This document shows positions 1 to 9,042 of a DNA stretch of 64,000 nt, piece after piece. The DNA lies in NCBI GenBank assembly GCA_023474015.1, contig JAMCYN010000020.1, forward strand, positions 31,507 to 95,506, in the 5' to 3' direction. Numbering within the stretch: the stretch's first letter is position 1; each line of letters begins with the position of its first letter. The DNA is from Armatimonadota bacterium. Its GTDB lineage: Bacteria; Armatimonadota; UBA5829. Both the position numbers and the translations under genes were made by a program. A model generated the notes under the pieces. The model had not been told where the DNA came from, ran no database searches, and saw only the letters and a list, made by a program, of their open reading frames with translations.

Positions 1-1
1 A

Positions 2-2758
2 CATGTCCCCAAGCCGCCATTCAATGAGTCGGACCTGCGGCTATTCAGCGTCTTTGCGATTCATGCGGCGCTGGCGATCTCCAACGCGCAGCTATACTCG
101 CGCCTCCACCAGAAGCTGGCGGAGATGTCGCGTATCTCACACGTGCTCCGAGCAATCAACTCCACCCTCGACCTCGAGCACGTTCTGAGCCAGATAGTTG
201 AGAGCATCACCGAAGGAGTCGGCTTTGACCGATGCTGCGTCTACCTGCTGGATTCGCGGACGAACGAGTTTGTGGCGGGAGCGCGCAAGGGTTACCAAAA
301 GAACGACCGAGTCGCCGATCGCATCAAGCCCGGCGAGGGGGTGATCGGCCTCGCCGCCCGAGAACAGATACCGATTTTCTCTAAAGGCTCGCCCATCGAT
401 TCGGATAACGCGCCGTGCGCCGGGGAGTTCCTGGCCGCGCCGATTGTGGTGCGCGACTCGACCATCGGCGTGCTGGTGGTCGACAACTGCAAGAAGAATC
501 GCCCAATCGAGCCGGAACACGTGGAACTGCTGGCGACCTTCGTAAGCCAGGCCGGAATAGCCGTGGAGAACGCGCGGCTGTATGAGGCTATGGAAGAGAA
601 ATACTCCGAGCTCAACGTGCTGTATGAGCACAGCCGGAGTATCAGCGCCGCCTACGGTCTGGATAACACCGCCGAGATGCTCGTGCGAACGGCCTCCAAG
701 GCGGTGCGCTGCGACGGCGCGGGCCTGCTGCTGTTGGACACAAAGCGCGACCATCTCAGGCTTCAGGCATCATCCGGAGCGATGGCGAAGCATACGCAAG
801 AAGTCGAGCGGGTCGTAGGCGAAGGCAGCGCGGTGGACTTCGTCAGACGCCTCCGGACCCCCGCCCTGATCTCCGTGGACAGCCAAGATCGGAGAAACGG
901 CGCAAACGCCGACCTCCTCAACGCGTTGGCCCCGGGCAAGGCAAACCTGATGCTGGCCCCGCTTGTGACCGAGGACACGACCGTAGGCGTGCTGGCGATA
1001 CATCGCGGCAAGGGGGAGGAGTTCCAGGCGGAGGAGTTCAAGCTGCTCTCTATCGTGGCGGCCCATGCGGCCACGGTCCTCAAGAACGCGATGAGCTACG
1101 AGCAGAAGATGCGCCAACGCGTATTGGAGCTCACGGCGCTTTACGACTTTTCCAAGAAGATAAGCTCGGCGGCGAACCTGGAAGAAGCGCTGGACTCGAT
1201 ACTTTCCATAGTCGCGGACCTGGCCGACCACGATGAGTCGTTCATCTATGCAATCGACCAGGACAGGGGCGTAGCGGCGGTCAAGGCCGCAAGGTTCAGA
1301 GGCAGCCCCGAGACGATCCCACCGGAGGAGCCGCTCGACGGCGGCAGTGTGGTCAGTTGGGCGATAAAGGAGCGCAAGGCGCTGGTTTCGCCAGACATCA
1401 GCCTCGATTCGAGGTTCAGCAAGTCCGGCATGGGACGCCCAAACGTGCGGTCGCTGATGTCGATCCCGCTGATGGTGCAGGACGAGGTCGTCGGCGTCCT
1501 GAGCGTCCACAGCCAAAGCCCGAATCAGTATTCCGAGGATGACGTAAGAGTCCTCTCGATCATAGCCAGTCAGGGCGCGGCGATCTATAAGGAACTTGAA
1601 GCCCTTACCGCGCTCACCAGCTACACCGACAATATCCTGAGCAGTATCGCGGCCGGGGTCGCCACCTTGGACTCCGACGGCGTGCTCCTCACCTGGAACC
1701 GGGCCGCGGAGTCGATTGTGGGCGTTAAGGCGTCGAAGATCGTCGGAATGGACTACCAGCAGGTCCTCGCGGGCCTCACGCTGGCCGAAGCTGATAAAGA
1801 AAACGTCAAGTGGGCGATTGAGAGCGTATTCGACACCGGACAGACTTATCAGGGCTACAAGCTCTGTTTCCACCCCAGAAATCGCGACGATGTCTACATC
1901 AACATGAGTGTCTCCCAGCTCTTGAGCAGTTCCGGCGAGCAGCTTGGGCTGGTCGTGATATTCGAGGACATCACTCGAGAGATCAAGATGGAAGACGACT
2001 TCCGCCGGATGGGCGAGCTTGCGGCCGTGGGACAGCTTGCGGCGAGCATCGCGCACGAACTCCGAAACCCATTAAGCTCGATCAAGGGCGCGGCCCAGTT
2101 CCTGATGAAAGAGAACGAGAGCGACGCCTCGATAGTCGAGTTCCTGGGGATCATTGTCGAGGAGGTCAACGGCCTCAACAGGCTCACCACCGAGTTCCTC
2201 GACTTCGCGCGCCCGATGCAGCTCGAACTCAAGCCGATGAGTGTCAACAGAGTGGCCGAGCGGACGCTGCAACTCATGAGCGTGCATATCACCGACAACA
2301 ACGTCGTGGTCCGCGAAGACCTCAGTGCCTCGATTCCCGAGATTCAGGGCGATGAGAGCCAGCTTGAGCAGGTCCTGAAGAACATGATCATAAACTCCTT
2401 GCAGGCGATGCCGGAGGGCGGCGTGCTGACGGTTGAGACCGGCCCTACCCCAGCCGGCGGCGCGTATATGTCGGTCAGCGACACCGGCCTGGGCATATCC
2501 CCGGACAAGCTGGACAGGATATTCCAACCGTTCTTCACCACCAAGACCAAGGGCACGGGCCTGGGCTTGAGTGTAGTGCATAAAATCGTCGAGAACCACG
2601 GTGGCAAGATTGAGGTATCGAGCAAGATGGGCGAAGGCTCGACATTCAAGGTGGTCCTGCCCCGAACCGGCATCCACACGCCCATCATCTCCACCGAACT
2701 CAACCCCACTATGGAACGACGAGTGTCGGGAGAACTGAGAGGCGGAGAAGTGGAATAG
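2..2758 (+). CDS. Multi-GAF/PAS sensor histidine kinase, 5' end outside window
   Basis: The frame is already open at base 2. The residues before the first ATG (at 125) read as the end of a GAF domain (LFSVFAIHAALAISNAQLY), so the true start lies left of the window. Domain order: GAF tail, three further GAF domains (about bases 130-560, 600-1090 and 1130-1590), a PAS domain (about 1620-1980), HisKA with the phosphoacceptor His in IAHELRNP at 2054-2056, and an HATPase_c domain with N box (NMIINSLQAMP) and G boxes (DTGLGIS, GTGLGLSVV). No membrane segment is visible, so this is a cytoplasmic ligand- or redox-sensing kinase. The next gene is an NtrC-type regulator on the same strand, its probable partner. 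The family is clear; the signal is unknown. Confidence 0.93.
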   Translation, partial: HVPKPPFNESDLRLFSVFAIHAALAISNAQLYSRLHQKLAEMSRISHVLRAINSTLDLEHVLSQIVESITEGVGFDRCCVYLLDSRTNEFVAGARKGYQKNDRVADRIKPGEGVIGLAAREQIPIFSKGSPIDSDNAPCAGEFLAAPIVVRDSTIGVLVVDNCKKNRPIEPEHVELLATFVSQAGIAVENARLYEAMEEKYSELNVLYEHSRSISAAYGLDNTAEMLVRTASKAVRCDGAGLLLLDTKRDHLRLQASSGAMAKHTQEVERVVGEGSAVDFVRRLRTPALISVDSQDRRNGANADLLNALAPGKANLMLAPLVTEDTTVGVLAIHRGKGEEFQAEEFKLLSIVAAHAATVLKNAMSYEQKMRQRVLELTALYDFSKKISSAANLEEALDSILSIVADLADHDESFIYAIDQDRGVAAVKAARFRGSPETIPPEEPLDGGSVVSWAIKERKALVSPDISLDSRFSKSGMGRPNVRSLMSIPLMVQDEVVGVLSVHSQSPNQYSEDDVRVLSIIASQGAAIYKELEALTALTSYTDNILSSIAAGVATLDSDGVLLTWNRAAESIVGVKASKIVGMDYQQVLAGLTLAEADKENVKWAIESVFDTGQTYQGYKLCFHPRNRDDVYINMSVSQLLSSSGEQLGLVVIFEDITREIKMEDDFRRMGELAAVGQLAASIAHELRNPLSSIKGAAQFLMKENESDASIVEFLGIIVEEVNGLNRLTTEFLDFARPMQLELKPMSVNRVAERTLQLMSVHITDNNVVVREDLSASIPEIQGDESQLEQVLKNMIINSLQAMPEGGVLTVETGPTPAGGAYMSVSDTGLGISPDKLDRIFQPFFTTKTKGTGLGLSVVHKIVENHGGKIEVSSKMGEGSTFKVVLPRTGIHTPIISTELNPTMERRVSGELRGGEVE

Positions 2759-2763
2759 GCAAA

Positions 2764-2826
2764 CAGTGGCTCGGCCGAAGTCTCGCCCTCCCTTCTGTTC
2801 CCTGTTCCCTATTCCCTGTTCCCTAA
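2764..2826. repeat. Intergenic short tandem word repeat (TTCCCT type)
   Basis: Imperfect heptamers of the form CTGTTCCCT / ATTCCCT follow the phrase CAGTGGCTCGGC. The same phrase and repeat recur at 12809-12895. An inverted relative lies at 9966-10005. Function unknown. Confidence 0.7.
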
Positions 2827-2855
2827 TCCGCCATTTCCTCACACAAGCCCAAGTA

Positions 2856-2864
2856 TGGTATTAT
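2856..2864 (+). promoter_or_regulatory. Extended -10 promoter (TGG-TATTAT)
   Basis: TGG followed by TATTAT ends six bases before the ATG at 2871. Transcription would start at or next to the start codon, and there is no Shine-Dalgarno sequence, so a leaderless mRNA is likely. Confidence 0.55.
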
Positions 2865-2870
2865 CTTAGT

Positions 2871-4070
2871 ATGAGCAAGAAGACCGGAACGATCCTCGTG
2901 GTAGATGACGAGCCCAACATTCGACGCGTCCTGGAGGCTGTTTTGTCCCGGGACGGCCACAAGGTTATTACCGCCGAGAACGGCAAGAAGGGTCTGGATG
3001 TCCTGTCCAAGGACGATTCGGTGGATGTCCTGATCAGCGACCTGATCATGCCCGACATTAATGGCGTCGAGTTGCTCGCGGCCGCCAAGGAAATCAAGCC
3101 GAGCATGCCGGTGCTGATGATTACAGCCCACGGCACGATCAAGAGCGCCGTTGACGCCATGAAGATGGGAGCTCTGGACTATATTCCCAAGCCATTCGAC
3201 CTCGATGAGATCAAGCTGGTTATCAAGAACGCCCTCGATTGCGGGGAAGTGGCCAGGGAAACGGCCAAGGCTGCGGTCGCGACCGCGGCAAGAAAAATGA
3301 CCTGCGGTGTCGGAACTATGGTCGGATCAAGCCCCGCTATGCTCGAGGTCTTCCAGATGGTCGAACGAATAAAAGACAGCCGGGCGTCGGTGCTGATCCG
3401 TGGAGAGAGCGGGACCGGCAAGGAGGGCGTCGCGCGCGCGCTGCACTATTGCTCGATACGCGCCGACAAGCCTTTTGTGCCCGTGGCATGTGTAGCTTTA
3501 TCCGAGCAGCTTCTGCAAAGTGAGCTATTCGGTCATGAAAAGGGCTCGTTCACCGGCGCGGTCGGGCAGAAGAAGGGCCGCTTTGAGATGGCCAACCACG
3601 GCACGCTGTTCCTCGACGAGATCGGCGACATCCCGCCCACGGTTCAGATGATGCTGCTGCGCGTGTTACAGGAGCGTGAGTTCGAGCGAGTCGGCGGAAA
3701 CGAGACGATCAAGGTGGACGTGAGGATGGTCACCGCCACGAACCAGAAGCTCGAAAAGCTGGTCGAGGAGGGCAAGTTCCGTGAAGACCTGTTCTACCGC
3801 CTGCAAGTGATCACTGTCAGCATGCCGCCACTGCGCGAGCGCACCGAGGATATCCCGGCGCTGATCGAGCACTTCATCGAAATGTACGCCAAAGACAACG
3901 GCAAGAAGGTCGATCATCCCAGCCCGGAGGCGCTTGAACTCATGATGACATACAAATGGCCCGGCAACGTGCGCGAGCTTGAGAACACCATCGAGCGCGC
4001 GGTCGTGCTTGCCGACGCGGACGCGAGGTTCATCACGCCCGATCTGTTGCCGAAGTCGATCGCCGGGTAG
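2871..4070 (+). CDS. Sigma54-type response regulator lacking the Fis DNA-binding domain
   Basis: 399 aa. The N-terminal receiver has the acidic pair D12-D13 and phosphoacceptor D57 (ISDLIMP). The AAA+ domain has Walker A GESGTGKE, a sigma54-contact loop GSFTGA (GAFTGA in most relatives), Walker B LFLDEIGD and an R-finger region. It ends at LLPKSIAG, just after the AAA+ lid, where NtrC relatives normally carry a Fis-type helix-turn-helix, so the protein is about 60 residues short. The reading frame runs 35 codons further upstream, but those codons lie in repeat DNA; ATG 2871 begins the typical receiver (TGTILVVDDEP). Probable partner of the upstream kinase. It may act on RNA polymerase without binding a specific enhancer. 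Confidence 0.93.
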   Translation: MSKKTGTILVVDDEPNIRRVLEAVLSRDGHKVITAENGKKGLDVLSKDDSVDVLISDLIMPDINGVELLAAAKEIKPSMPVLMITAHGTIKSAVDAMKMGALDYIPKPFDLDEIKLVIKNALDCGEVARETAKAAVATAARKMTCGVGTMVGSSPAMLEVFQMVERIKDSRASVLIRGESGTGKEGVARALHYCSIRADKPFVPVACVALSEQLLQSELFGHEKGSFTGAVGQKKGRFEMANHGTLFLDEIGDIPPTVQMMLLRVLQEREFERVGGNETIKVDVRMVTATNQKLEKLVEEGKFREDLFYRLQVITVSMPPLRERTEDIPALIEHFIEMYAKDNGKKVDHPSPEALELMMTYKWPGNVRELENTIERAVVLADADARFITPDLLPKSIAG

Positions 4071-4239
4071 GGTTCCCAGGCGAATAAAAAACTCCTCAAA
4101 ACGAAATAGCTCACAGCCATCCGCAGGCAATTTGGCGGACATCAACCCTTGCCGTTTCCCCCACCGCACTTTGTGGGTATTACTCATCCGTACAGACATC
4201 CTCGCCCGTACCACTATGGGATCAAGGAGTTGATTTTCA

Positions 4240-6357
4240 GTGGAACCTGTCACACCGAATTTGATACGCGGCCCGCGCCTCCGCTCCGCCGGCCTGATTG
4301 TCGCCTCGGCGGCTATCACGCTCCTGATCTGTTCAGCGAGCCTTGCGGCGATCACCAAGGGGCCTCAAATGGTCGAGTTGCAGGCAATCGCAACCGGCCT
4401 GACAGCCCCTATCGCCCTCGCTCACACCAGCGACAGCCGGCTCTTCATCGTGGACCAGACCGGCAAGGTCCTGATCTACCAGAACGGCGGCGTGCTGCCG
4501 ACTCCGTTCCTCGACGTATCCTCCAAGATCACCCCGCTCACCCCAGGCTACGACGAACGGGGGCTTCTGGGGATGGCCTTTCATCCGAACAATGCAGCCA
4601 ACGGCAAGTTCTACGTTCACTACACTGCCCCGACCGCGACCACTAACTGGGACCACAAGAACGTCGTTTCTGAGTTCACCGTGTCCGGCAATCCGAGCAT
4701 TGCCAACGCGGCGTCCGAGCGGGTGCTGCTCACATTCGACCACCCGCAGTCCAATCACAACGGCGGGACTATCGCGTTCGGAGCCGACGGCAAGCTCTAC
4801 ATAGCATCCGGCGACGGCGGCAACGCCAATGACGAGGACCCCGCCGGCAGCCCGATAGTCGGCCATACTCCGTCCACCGGCAATGCGCAGGATCTCACCA
4901 AACTGCTCGGCAAAATCCTACGCATCGACGTGGACAGCATGGACGCCGGCATGCAATATCATATCCCCGCCGATAACCCGTTCGTGGGCAATCCGTCGGC
5001 GCAAAAAGAAATATACGCCTACGGCTTCCGCAATCCATACAGCTTCTCATTTGACCGTGGGGGCACGCACCGGCTGTTTGCCGGTGACGTGGGACAGAAC
5101 ACGGTCGAGGAAGTCGACATAGTCACGAGCGGCGGTAACTACGGCTGGAAAGCGAAAGAGGGCACGCATGTGTTCGATCCGCTGCTCCCGCAGACCGGTT
5201 ACGTCGACCCCATCGCCGAGTATCTCCATTCCGACGGCGGGACCGCGACCATCGGCGGCTACGTCTATCGAGGCACGGCTATTCCGTCGCTGGCGGGCAA
5301 GTATGTTTTCGGCGAACTGAGCAGGGATTTCAACGACTTCCCGACCGGCAAAGGGCGTCTGTTCTACCTGAACGAATCGACCCCGGGTGTCTTCTCGATG
5401 TTCGAGATGAAAATCGGACCCAATGACCGTCCGCTCGGGCCGGTCTACATTAAGGGCTTCGGTGAGGACAACGGCGGCGAGCTTTACATTCTGACCACCG
5501 GCGAGATCGGCCCCCAGGGAACCTCGGGCCAGATTCTGAAGCTCGCGCCATCGACTGTCGGCGTGGAAATCAGCAGCTTCGCGTTTAACCCCGCCACGGT
5601 CAAGATATTGCCCGGAGATTCGGTTACCTGGACCAACCGCGACGCCTTCGCCCACACCACCACCAGCGGAACCGGGACCCCACCGGTGGCCGACGGCATC
5701 TGGAACTCCGGCAGCCTTGGCCTGAACGCATCGTTCACCCGGGTGTTCCCTACGTCGGGCACGTTCCCGTATTTCTGCTCGTTCCACACGACTATGAGAG
5801 GCACGGTGCTCGTCGCCTCGCCCATAAGCCCTACAGCCGCGGCCGCGCTCGGTGACGGCAGTTCGGCGGCGCTGCAGGGTGTGGTCGTCACGGGCATTTT
5901 TCCAGGCGGGTTCTGGGTCGAGTCCACCGACCGGCTCGGGGGTATCTACGTGGCCTCGTCGTTTATTCCAGTGATGAGCCAGGGCCTCGATATCATAGGC
6001 TCGATCACCACCGTCAATGGCCGCAAGACCCTTAACGCGGAGGTCATCCGCCCCACTGACAAAGTCACCTCCGCAATCAAGCCTATTGGGTTCGTGAACA
6101 AGTTCCTCGGCGTCGCCCCCAACAACCCCGGCATTCTTGTGAGAGTCTGGGGGATGGCGACGGCCGACCAGGGCACTGACTACTTCACGATCAGCGACGG
6201 CTCCCCCGGCGTGGTTGTGAAAATCCAGAGCGGATCGTTGATCAAACCCTTGCCCAACACAGGCCAGGTGTTCGTCAACGGGATAGAATCGAGCGAGGGC
6301 GTGCCCGCACAGCTTGTGGTGATTCCCAGAAGCCAGGCGGATATCGAAGGACCGTAG
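4240..6357 (+). CDS. Secreted PQQ-type sugar dehydrogenase with cupredoxin and OB-like C-terminal domains
   Basis: 705 aa with a GTG start preceded by AAGGAG ten bases upstream. An N-terminal hydrophobic segment (about residues 18-36) is a signal peptide or anchor. Residues about 45-440 form the glucose/sorbosone dehydrogenase beta-propeller: GLLGMAFHP, HNGGTIAFGADGKLYIASGDG, YGFRNPYSFSFD. Residues about 445-530 are a plastocyanin-like domain with a type 1 copper set (His in DAFAHT, then Cys, His and Met in YFCSFHTTMRG). The last 170 residues look like an OB-fold domain (LQGVVVTGIFPGGFWVES). The fusion suggests periplasmic or extracellular sugar oxidation with electrons passed to the attached copper domain. 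The electron route is inferred. Confidence 0.88.
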   Translation: MEPVTPNLIRGPRLRSAGLIVASAAITLLICSASLAAITKGPQMVELQAIATGLTAPIALAHTSDSRLFIVDQTGKVLIYQNGGVLPTPFLDVSSKITPLTPGYDERGLLGMAFHPNNAANGKFYVHYTAPTATTNWDHKNVVSEFTVSGNPSIANAASERVLLTFDHPQSNHNGGTIAFGADGKLYIASGDGGNANDEDPAGSPIVGHTPSTGNAQDLTKLLGKILRIDVDSMDAGMQYHIPADNPFVGNPSAQKEIYAYGFRNPYSFSFDRGGTHRLFAGDVGQNTVEEVDIVTSGGNYGWKAKEGTHVFDPLLPQTGYVDPIAEYLHSDGGTATIGGYVYRGTAIPSLAGKYVFGELSRDFNDFPTGKGRLFYLNESTPGVFSMFEMKIGPNDRPLGPVYIKGFGEDNGGELYILTTGEIGPQGTSGQILKLAPSTVGVEISSFAFNPATVKILPGDSVTWTNRDAFAHTTTSGTGTPPVADGIWNSGSLGLNASFTRVFPTSGTFPYFCSFHTTMRGTVLVASPISPTAAAALGDGSSAALQGVVVTGIFPGGFWVESTDRLGGIYVASSFIPVMSQGLDIIGSITTVNGRKTLNAEVIRPTDKVTSAIKPIGFVNKFLGVAPNNPGILVRVWGMATADQGTDYFTISDGSPGVVVKIQSGSLIKPLPNTGQVFVNGIESSEGVPAQLVVIPRSQADIEGP

Positions 6358-6389
6358 GTCCATTGCGGCCTGAGAACCGACCCCGTATC

Positions 6390-6398
6390 TGCTATAAT
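6390..6398 (+). promoter_or_regulatory. Extended -10 promoter (TGC-TATAAT) of pcrA
   Basis: A perfect TATAAT with a TGn extension ends nine bases before the pcrA ATG. No clear -35 and no ribosome site lie between, so the transcript is probably leaderless or nearly so. Confidence 0.65.
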
Positions 6399-6407
6399 AT
6401 ATCCCGT

Positions 6408-8567
6408 ATGGAAACGAAGATACTCAATGACCTGAATGAGCAGCAGCAGGCGGCTGTTTTGCACGACAAAGGGCCTGTTCTTGTGTTCGCTGGGGCGGGC
6501 AGCGGGAAGACCAGGGTACTCACCTATCGAATCGCCAACCTCATCAAGTCGCTCGGAGTGCGCCCCTATAACATCCTCGCGGTGACGTTCACCAACAAGG
6601 CCGCCAACGAGATGAAGGAGCGGATCGAGGCGCTTCTGGGGGAAGGCGCGGGCCGAATGTGGGCGGGGACGTTCCACGGGATATGCGCCAGGGTCCTGCG
6701 CGAGAAGGGCGAGGAGATCGGCATCGACCGCAACTTCACCATCTTCGATGACGGCGACCAGTTGGCCCTGATCCGCGAGTCGATGGAACACCTTGGCTGG
6801 GATCAGAAGAGTTACAATCCGCGCGAACTGCTCAATCTGATCTCACGCGCAAAGGAACAGCTTGTGCTGCCTGACGAGTTCGGGCGGAGGTTCGTGGGCC
6901 AAAAAGAGAACGCCGCCGAGCGCGTATACCACGTCTACCAGGCCAAGCTCGCCCAGAACCGCGCGCTGGACTTTGACGACCTCATAATGTATGCCGTCCT
7001 GCTGCTCAAGAACCGGCCCGCCGTGCTGGAGCACTACCAGAACCGGTTTCATTACGTGCTGGTCGATGAGTATCAGGATATCAACTACTCCCAGTATCAG
7101 CTCGTTCGCCTCTTGGCGGCGAAGCACGGCAACATCTTCTGCGTCGGCGATGACGATCAGTCGATCTATCGATGGAGGGGCGCGGACGTCGGGATTATCC
7201 TCCAATTCGAGGCCGACTACCCCAACGCGACTGTCTACAAGCTGGAGCAGAACTACCGCTCCACGAAGAAGATCCTCGAGGCCGCCCATCACGTGGTCAA
7301 ACGCAATCGGGGCCGCGCGAACAAGAAGCTTTGGACCGAAAACGACGAGGGCTGCGACATCGAGATCATCGAATCCGCCAATGAACTCGACGAGGCGAGC
7401 AACATCGCCCGCTCCATCGAGGACAAAACCGTCTTTGGCAATCGGGACTACTCCGATGTCGTGATCCTGTATCGAATGAACGCCCAGTCGCGCGTCTTTG
7501 AAGAGGCTCTGATCAACAGGCGCATACCATATCGCCTCATAGGGGCCGTGCGGTTCTACGAGCGCAAGGAAATCAAGGACATCCTGGCGTACCTGCGGCT
7601 GGCGGCGAACCCTTACGAGACCGTCAGCCTGAGGCGGGTCATCAATATGCCCACGCGAGGGATCGGGCAGACCTCGTTCTCCAGGCTGGAAATGTTCGCG
7701 ATTCACGAGGAGATAACGCTCTTCGAGGCGCTGCGGCGCGTCGAGGAAGCCACCGACATCCCCAAGCGCGCGCGCAACGCGATGGCGGCCTTCGCGGAAC
7801 TGGTAAGTCACCTCCACGAGATGAGCGCCACGGCCTCTGTCCGCAGGCTGGTCGAGGAGATATTGCTGCTGTCCGGCTACGTGCAGGCGCTCAAGGACGA
7901 GCACACGATGGAGAGCCAGTCGCGGCTGGAAAACGTGCAGGAACTCCTGTCGGTGACGGAGCAGTTCGGCTCTGGCGGCGCTGACGCGAGTTTGCAGGCG
8001 TTCCTTGAGAATGTCGCGCTGATTTCCGATATCGACACCTACGACGAGTCCGGCAAGGCGATCACCCTGATGACTCTGCACGCGGCGAAGGGGCTGGAGT
8101 TCCCGATAGTCTACATGGCGGGGATGGAAGAGGGGTTGTTCCCGCACAGACGCTCGTTCGACGACCGCGAAGAGCTCGAAGAAGAACGGCGGCTGTGCTA
8201 CGTCGGCATGACGCGCGCGCGTGAAGAACTCAAGTTCTCCTACGCGCACCAGCGCATGCTGATGGGCCAGATTCAGCGCAGCGACGTCTCCCGCTTCATC
8301 CGAGAAATCCCCGAGGAACTATTCGCCGAGACCCTTCCCAGACGCCGTCAGGCATCCAACACTACCTGGCGCACCGAGTTCAAGCCCGCTCGCCCCAGCG
8401 GCTCGGCCACGTTCAGGCCCGGCCAAAAGGTCGTGCACGGGGAGTTCGGTAGAGGCATCGTGCTCAACTCCACCGGCGTCGGCGGTGAGGAGCAGGTGAC
8501 GGTGGCGTTCGACGGCGAGGGGATTAAGAAGCTGGTGGTGGCTTACGCGGGGTTGGAGAAGGTGTAG
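6408..8567 (+). CDS. pcrA: ATP-dependent DNA helicase PcrA/UvrD
   Basis: 719 aa, the usual length for the family. SF1A motifs in order: Q motif (LNEQQQAAV), Walker A (AGAGSGKTRV), DFDDL, DEYQDIN, GDDDQSIYRWRGA, QNYRST, LMTLHAAKGLEFPIVYMAGM and EERRLCYVGMTRAREEL. The C-terminal tail (KVVHGEFGRGIVL) is the PcrA-type RNA-polymerase-binding module. It unwinds DNA 3'-5' in nucleotide excision repair and removal of recombinase or stalled polymerase. The frame extends 15 codons upstream, but METKILNDLNEQQQ at 6408 is the family start and lies just after the promoter. Confidence 0.97.
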   Translation: METKILNDLNEQQQAAVLHDKGPVLVFAGAGSGKTRVLTYRIANLIKSLGVRPYNILAVTFTNKAANEMKERIEALLGEGAGRMWAGTFHGICARVLREKGEEIGIDRNFTIFDDGDQLALIRESMEHLGWDQKSYNPRELLNLISRAKEQLVLPDEFGRRFVGQKENAAERVYHVYQAKLAQNRALDFDDLIMYAVLLLKNRPAVLEHYQNRFHYVLVDEYQDINYSQYQLVRLLAAKHGNIFCVGDDDQSIYRWRGADVGIILQFEADYPNATVYKLEQNYRSTKKILEAAHHVVKRNRGRANKKLWTENDEGCDIEIIESANELDEASNIARSIEDKTVFGNRDYSDVVILYRMNAQSRVFEEALINRRIPYRLIGAVRFYERKEIKDILAYLRLAANPYETVSLRRVINMPTRGIGQTSFSRLEMFAIHEEITLFEALRRVEEATDIPKRARNAMAAFAELVSHLHEMSATASVRRLVEEILLLSGYVQALKDEHTMESQSRLENVQELLSVTEQFGSGGADASLQAFLENVALISDIDTYDESGKAITLMTLHAAKGLEFPIVYMAGMEEGLFPHRRSFDDREELEEERRLCYVGMTRAREELKFSYAHQRMLMGQIQRSDVSRFIREIPEELFAETLPRRRQASNTTWRTEFKPARPSGSATFRPGQKVVHGEFGRGIVLNSTGVGGEEQVTVAFDGEGIKKLVVAYAGLEKV

Positions 8568-8592
8568 GTTCTGCAACCACCACGCCCCGGTA

Positions 8593-8637
8593 TTTCGGGA
8601 TTTGAGTGGAGCCGAAGGCGAAACGGAAATCCCGAAA
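8593..8637. repeat. TTTCGGGATT palindrome
   Basis: Perfect 11-bp arms, TTTCGGGATTT and AAATCCCGAAA, around a 23-base loop just after pcrA. The same core occurs at 8736-8819, 56345-56389 and 59575-59599. Confidence 0.75.
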
Positions 8638-8735
8638 CCGCCGGGCGCACGATCCACCGCACTACGGGCAATGCACCGAAATGCGCCACATCCTCGGCAT
8701 ATTCAGATAGGCTTGTCTCTCCGCTGTTACCTCCT

Positions 8736-8819
8736 GTTCGTTTCGGGATTTCCGGAGCGGACGATTACTCAAACTCACCGCCGTGCGGCCGTGCCCGCTC
8801 CTCAAATCTCGAAACGAAC
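8736..8819. repeat. Long TTTCGGGA-core hairpin
   Basis: The outer arms of 16 bp (GTTCGTTTCGGGATTT against AAATCTCGAAACGAAC) have one mismatch. They enclose a second 7-bp stem, GGAGCGG with CCGCTCC. Second copy of the palindrome family in this gap. Confidence 0.75.
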
Positions 8820-9042
8820 CCGACCCACGTTATAAGCGCCAAAAGCCTCGGCGGGAGTCCCTTCCTCCCTTCCCCTTTCGCGTCCTTCGCGCCCCTTCGC
8901 GTAATTCGCGATTCAAAACACCCCCACTCCACGCTCAGCATGCGCCCAATCAACAACCCGTGAACAACATCTAACTGAAATACACCGACAATACTTATGA
9001 CGGAATGGCGCGCACGGCGTTGTATCAAACTCCACCGCGGTG

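Larger units (their letters stand above)
8568..9042. other. 475-base intergenic region with hairpins, no gene
   Basis: Between convergent pcrA and the RodZ-like gene. I find no credible coding frame. It holds two large TTTCGGGA-core hairpins (annotated separately) and a run of CTTCGCG words around 8878-8912. The hairpins may help end both transcripts, but neither has a T-run. Confidence 0.7.

Noticed and set aside
770..2056. 428-codon minus-strand frame inside the histidine kinase
   Set aside because: Shadow of the GAF/PAS coding frame; no recognisable protein.
6843..8249. 468-codon open frame antisense to pcrA
   Set aside because: It lies wholly inside a certain gene and shows only G+C-driven codon shadow; the translation resembles no family.
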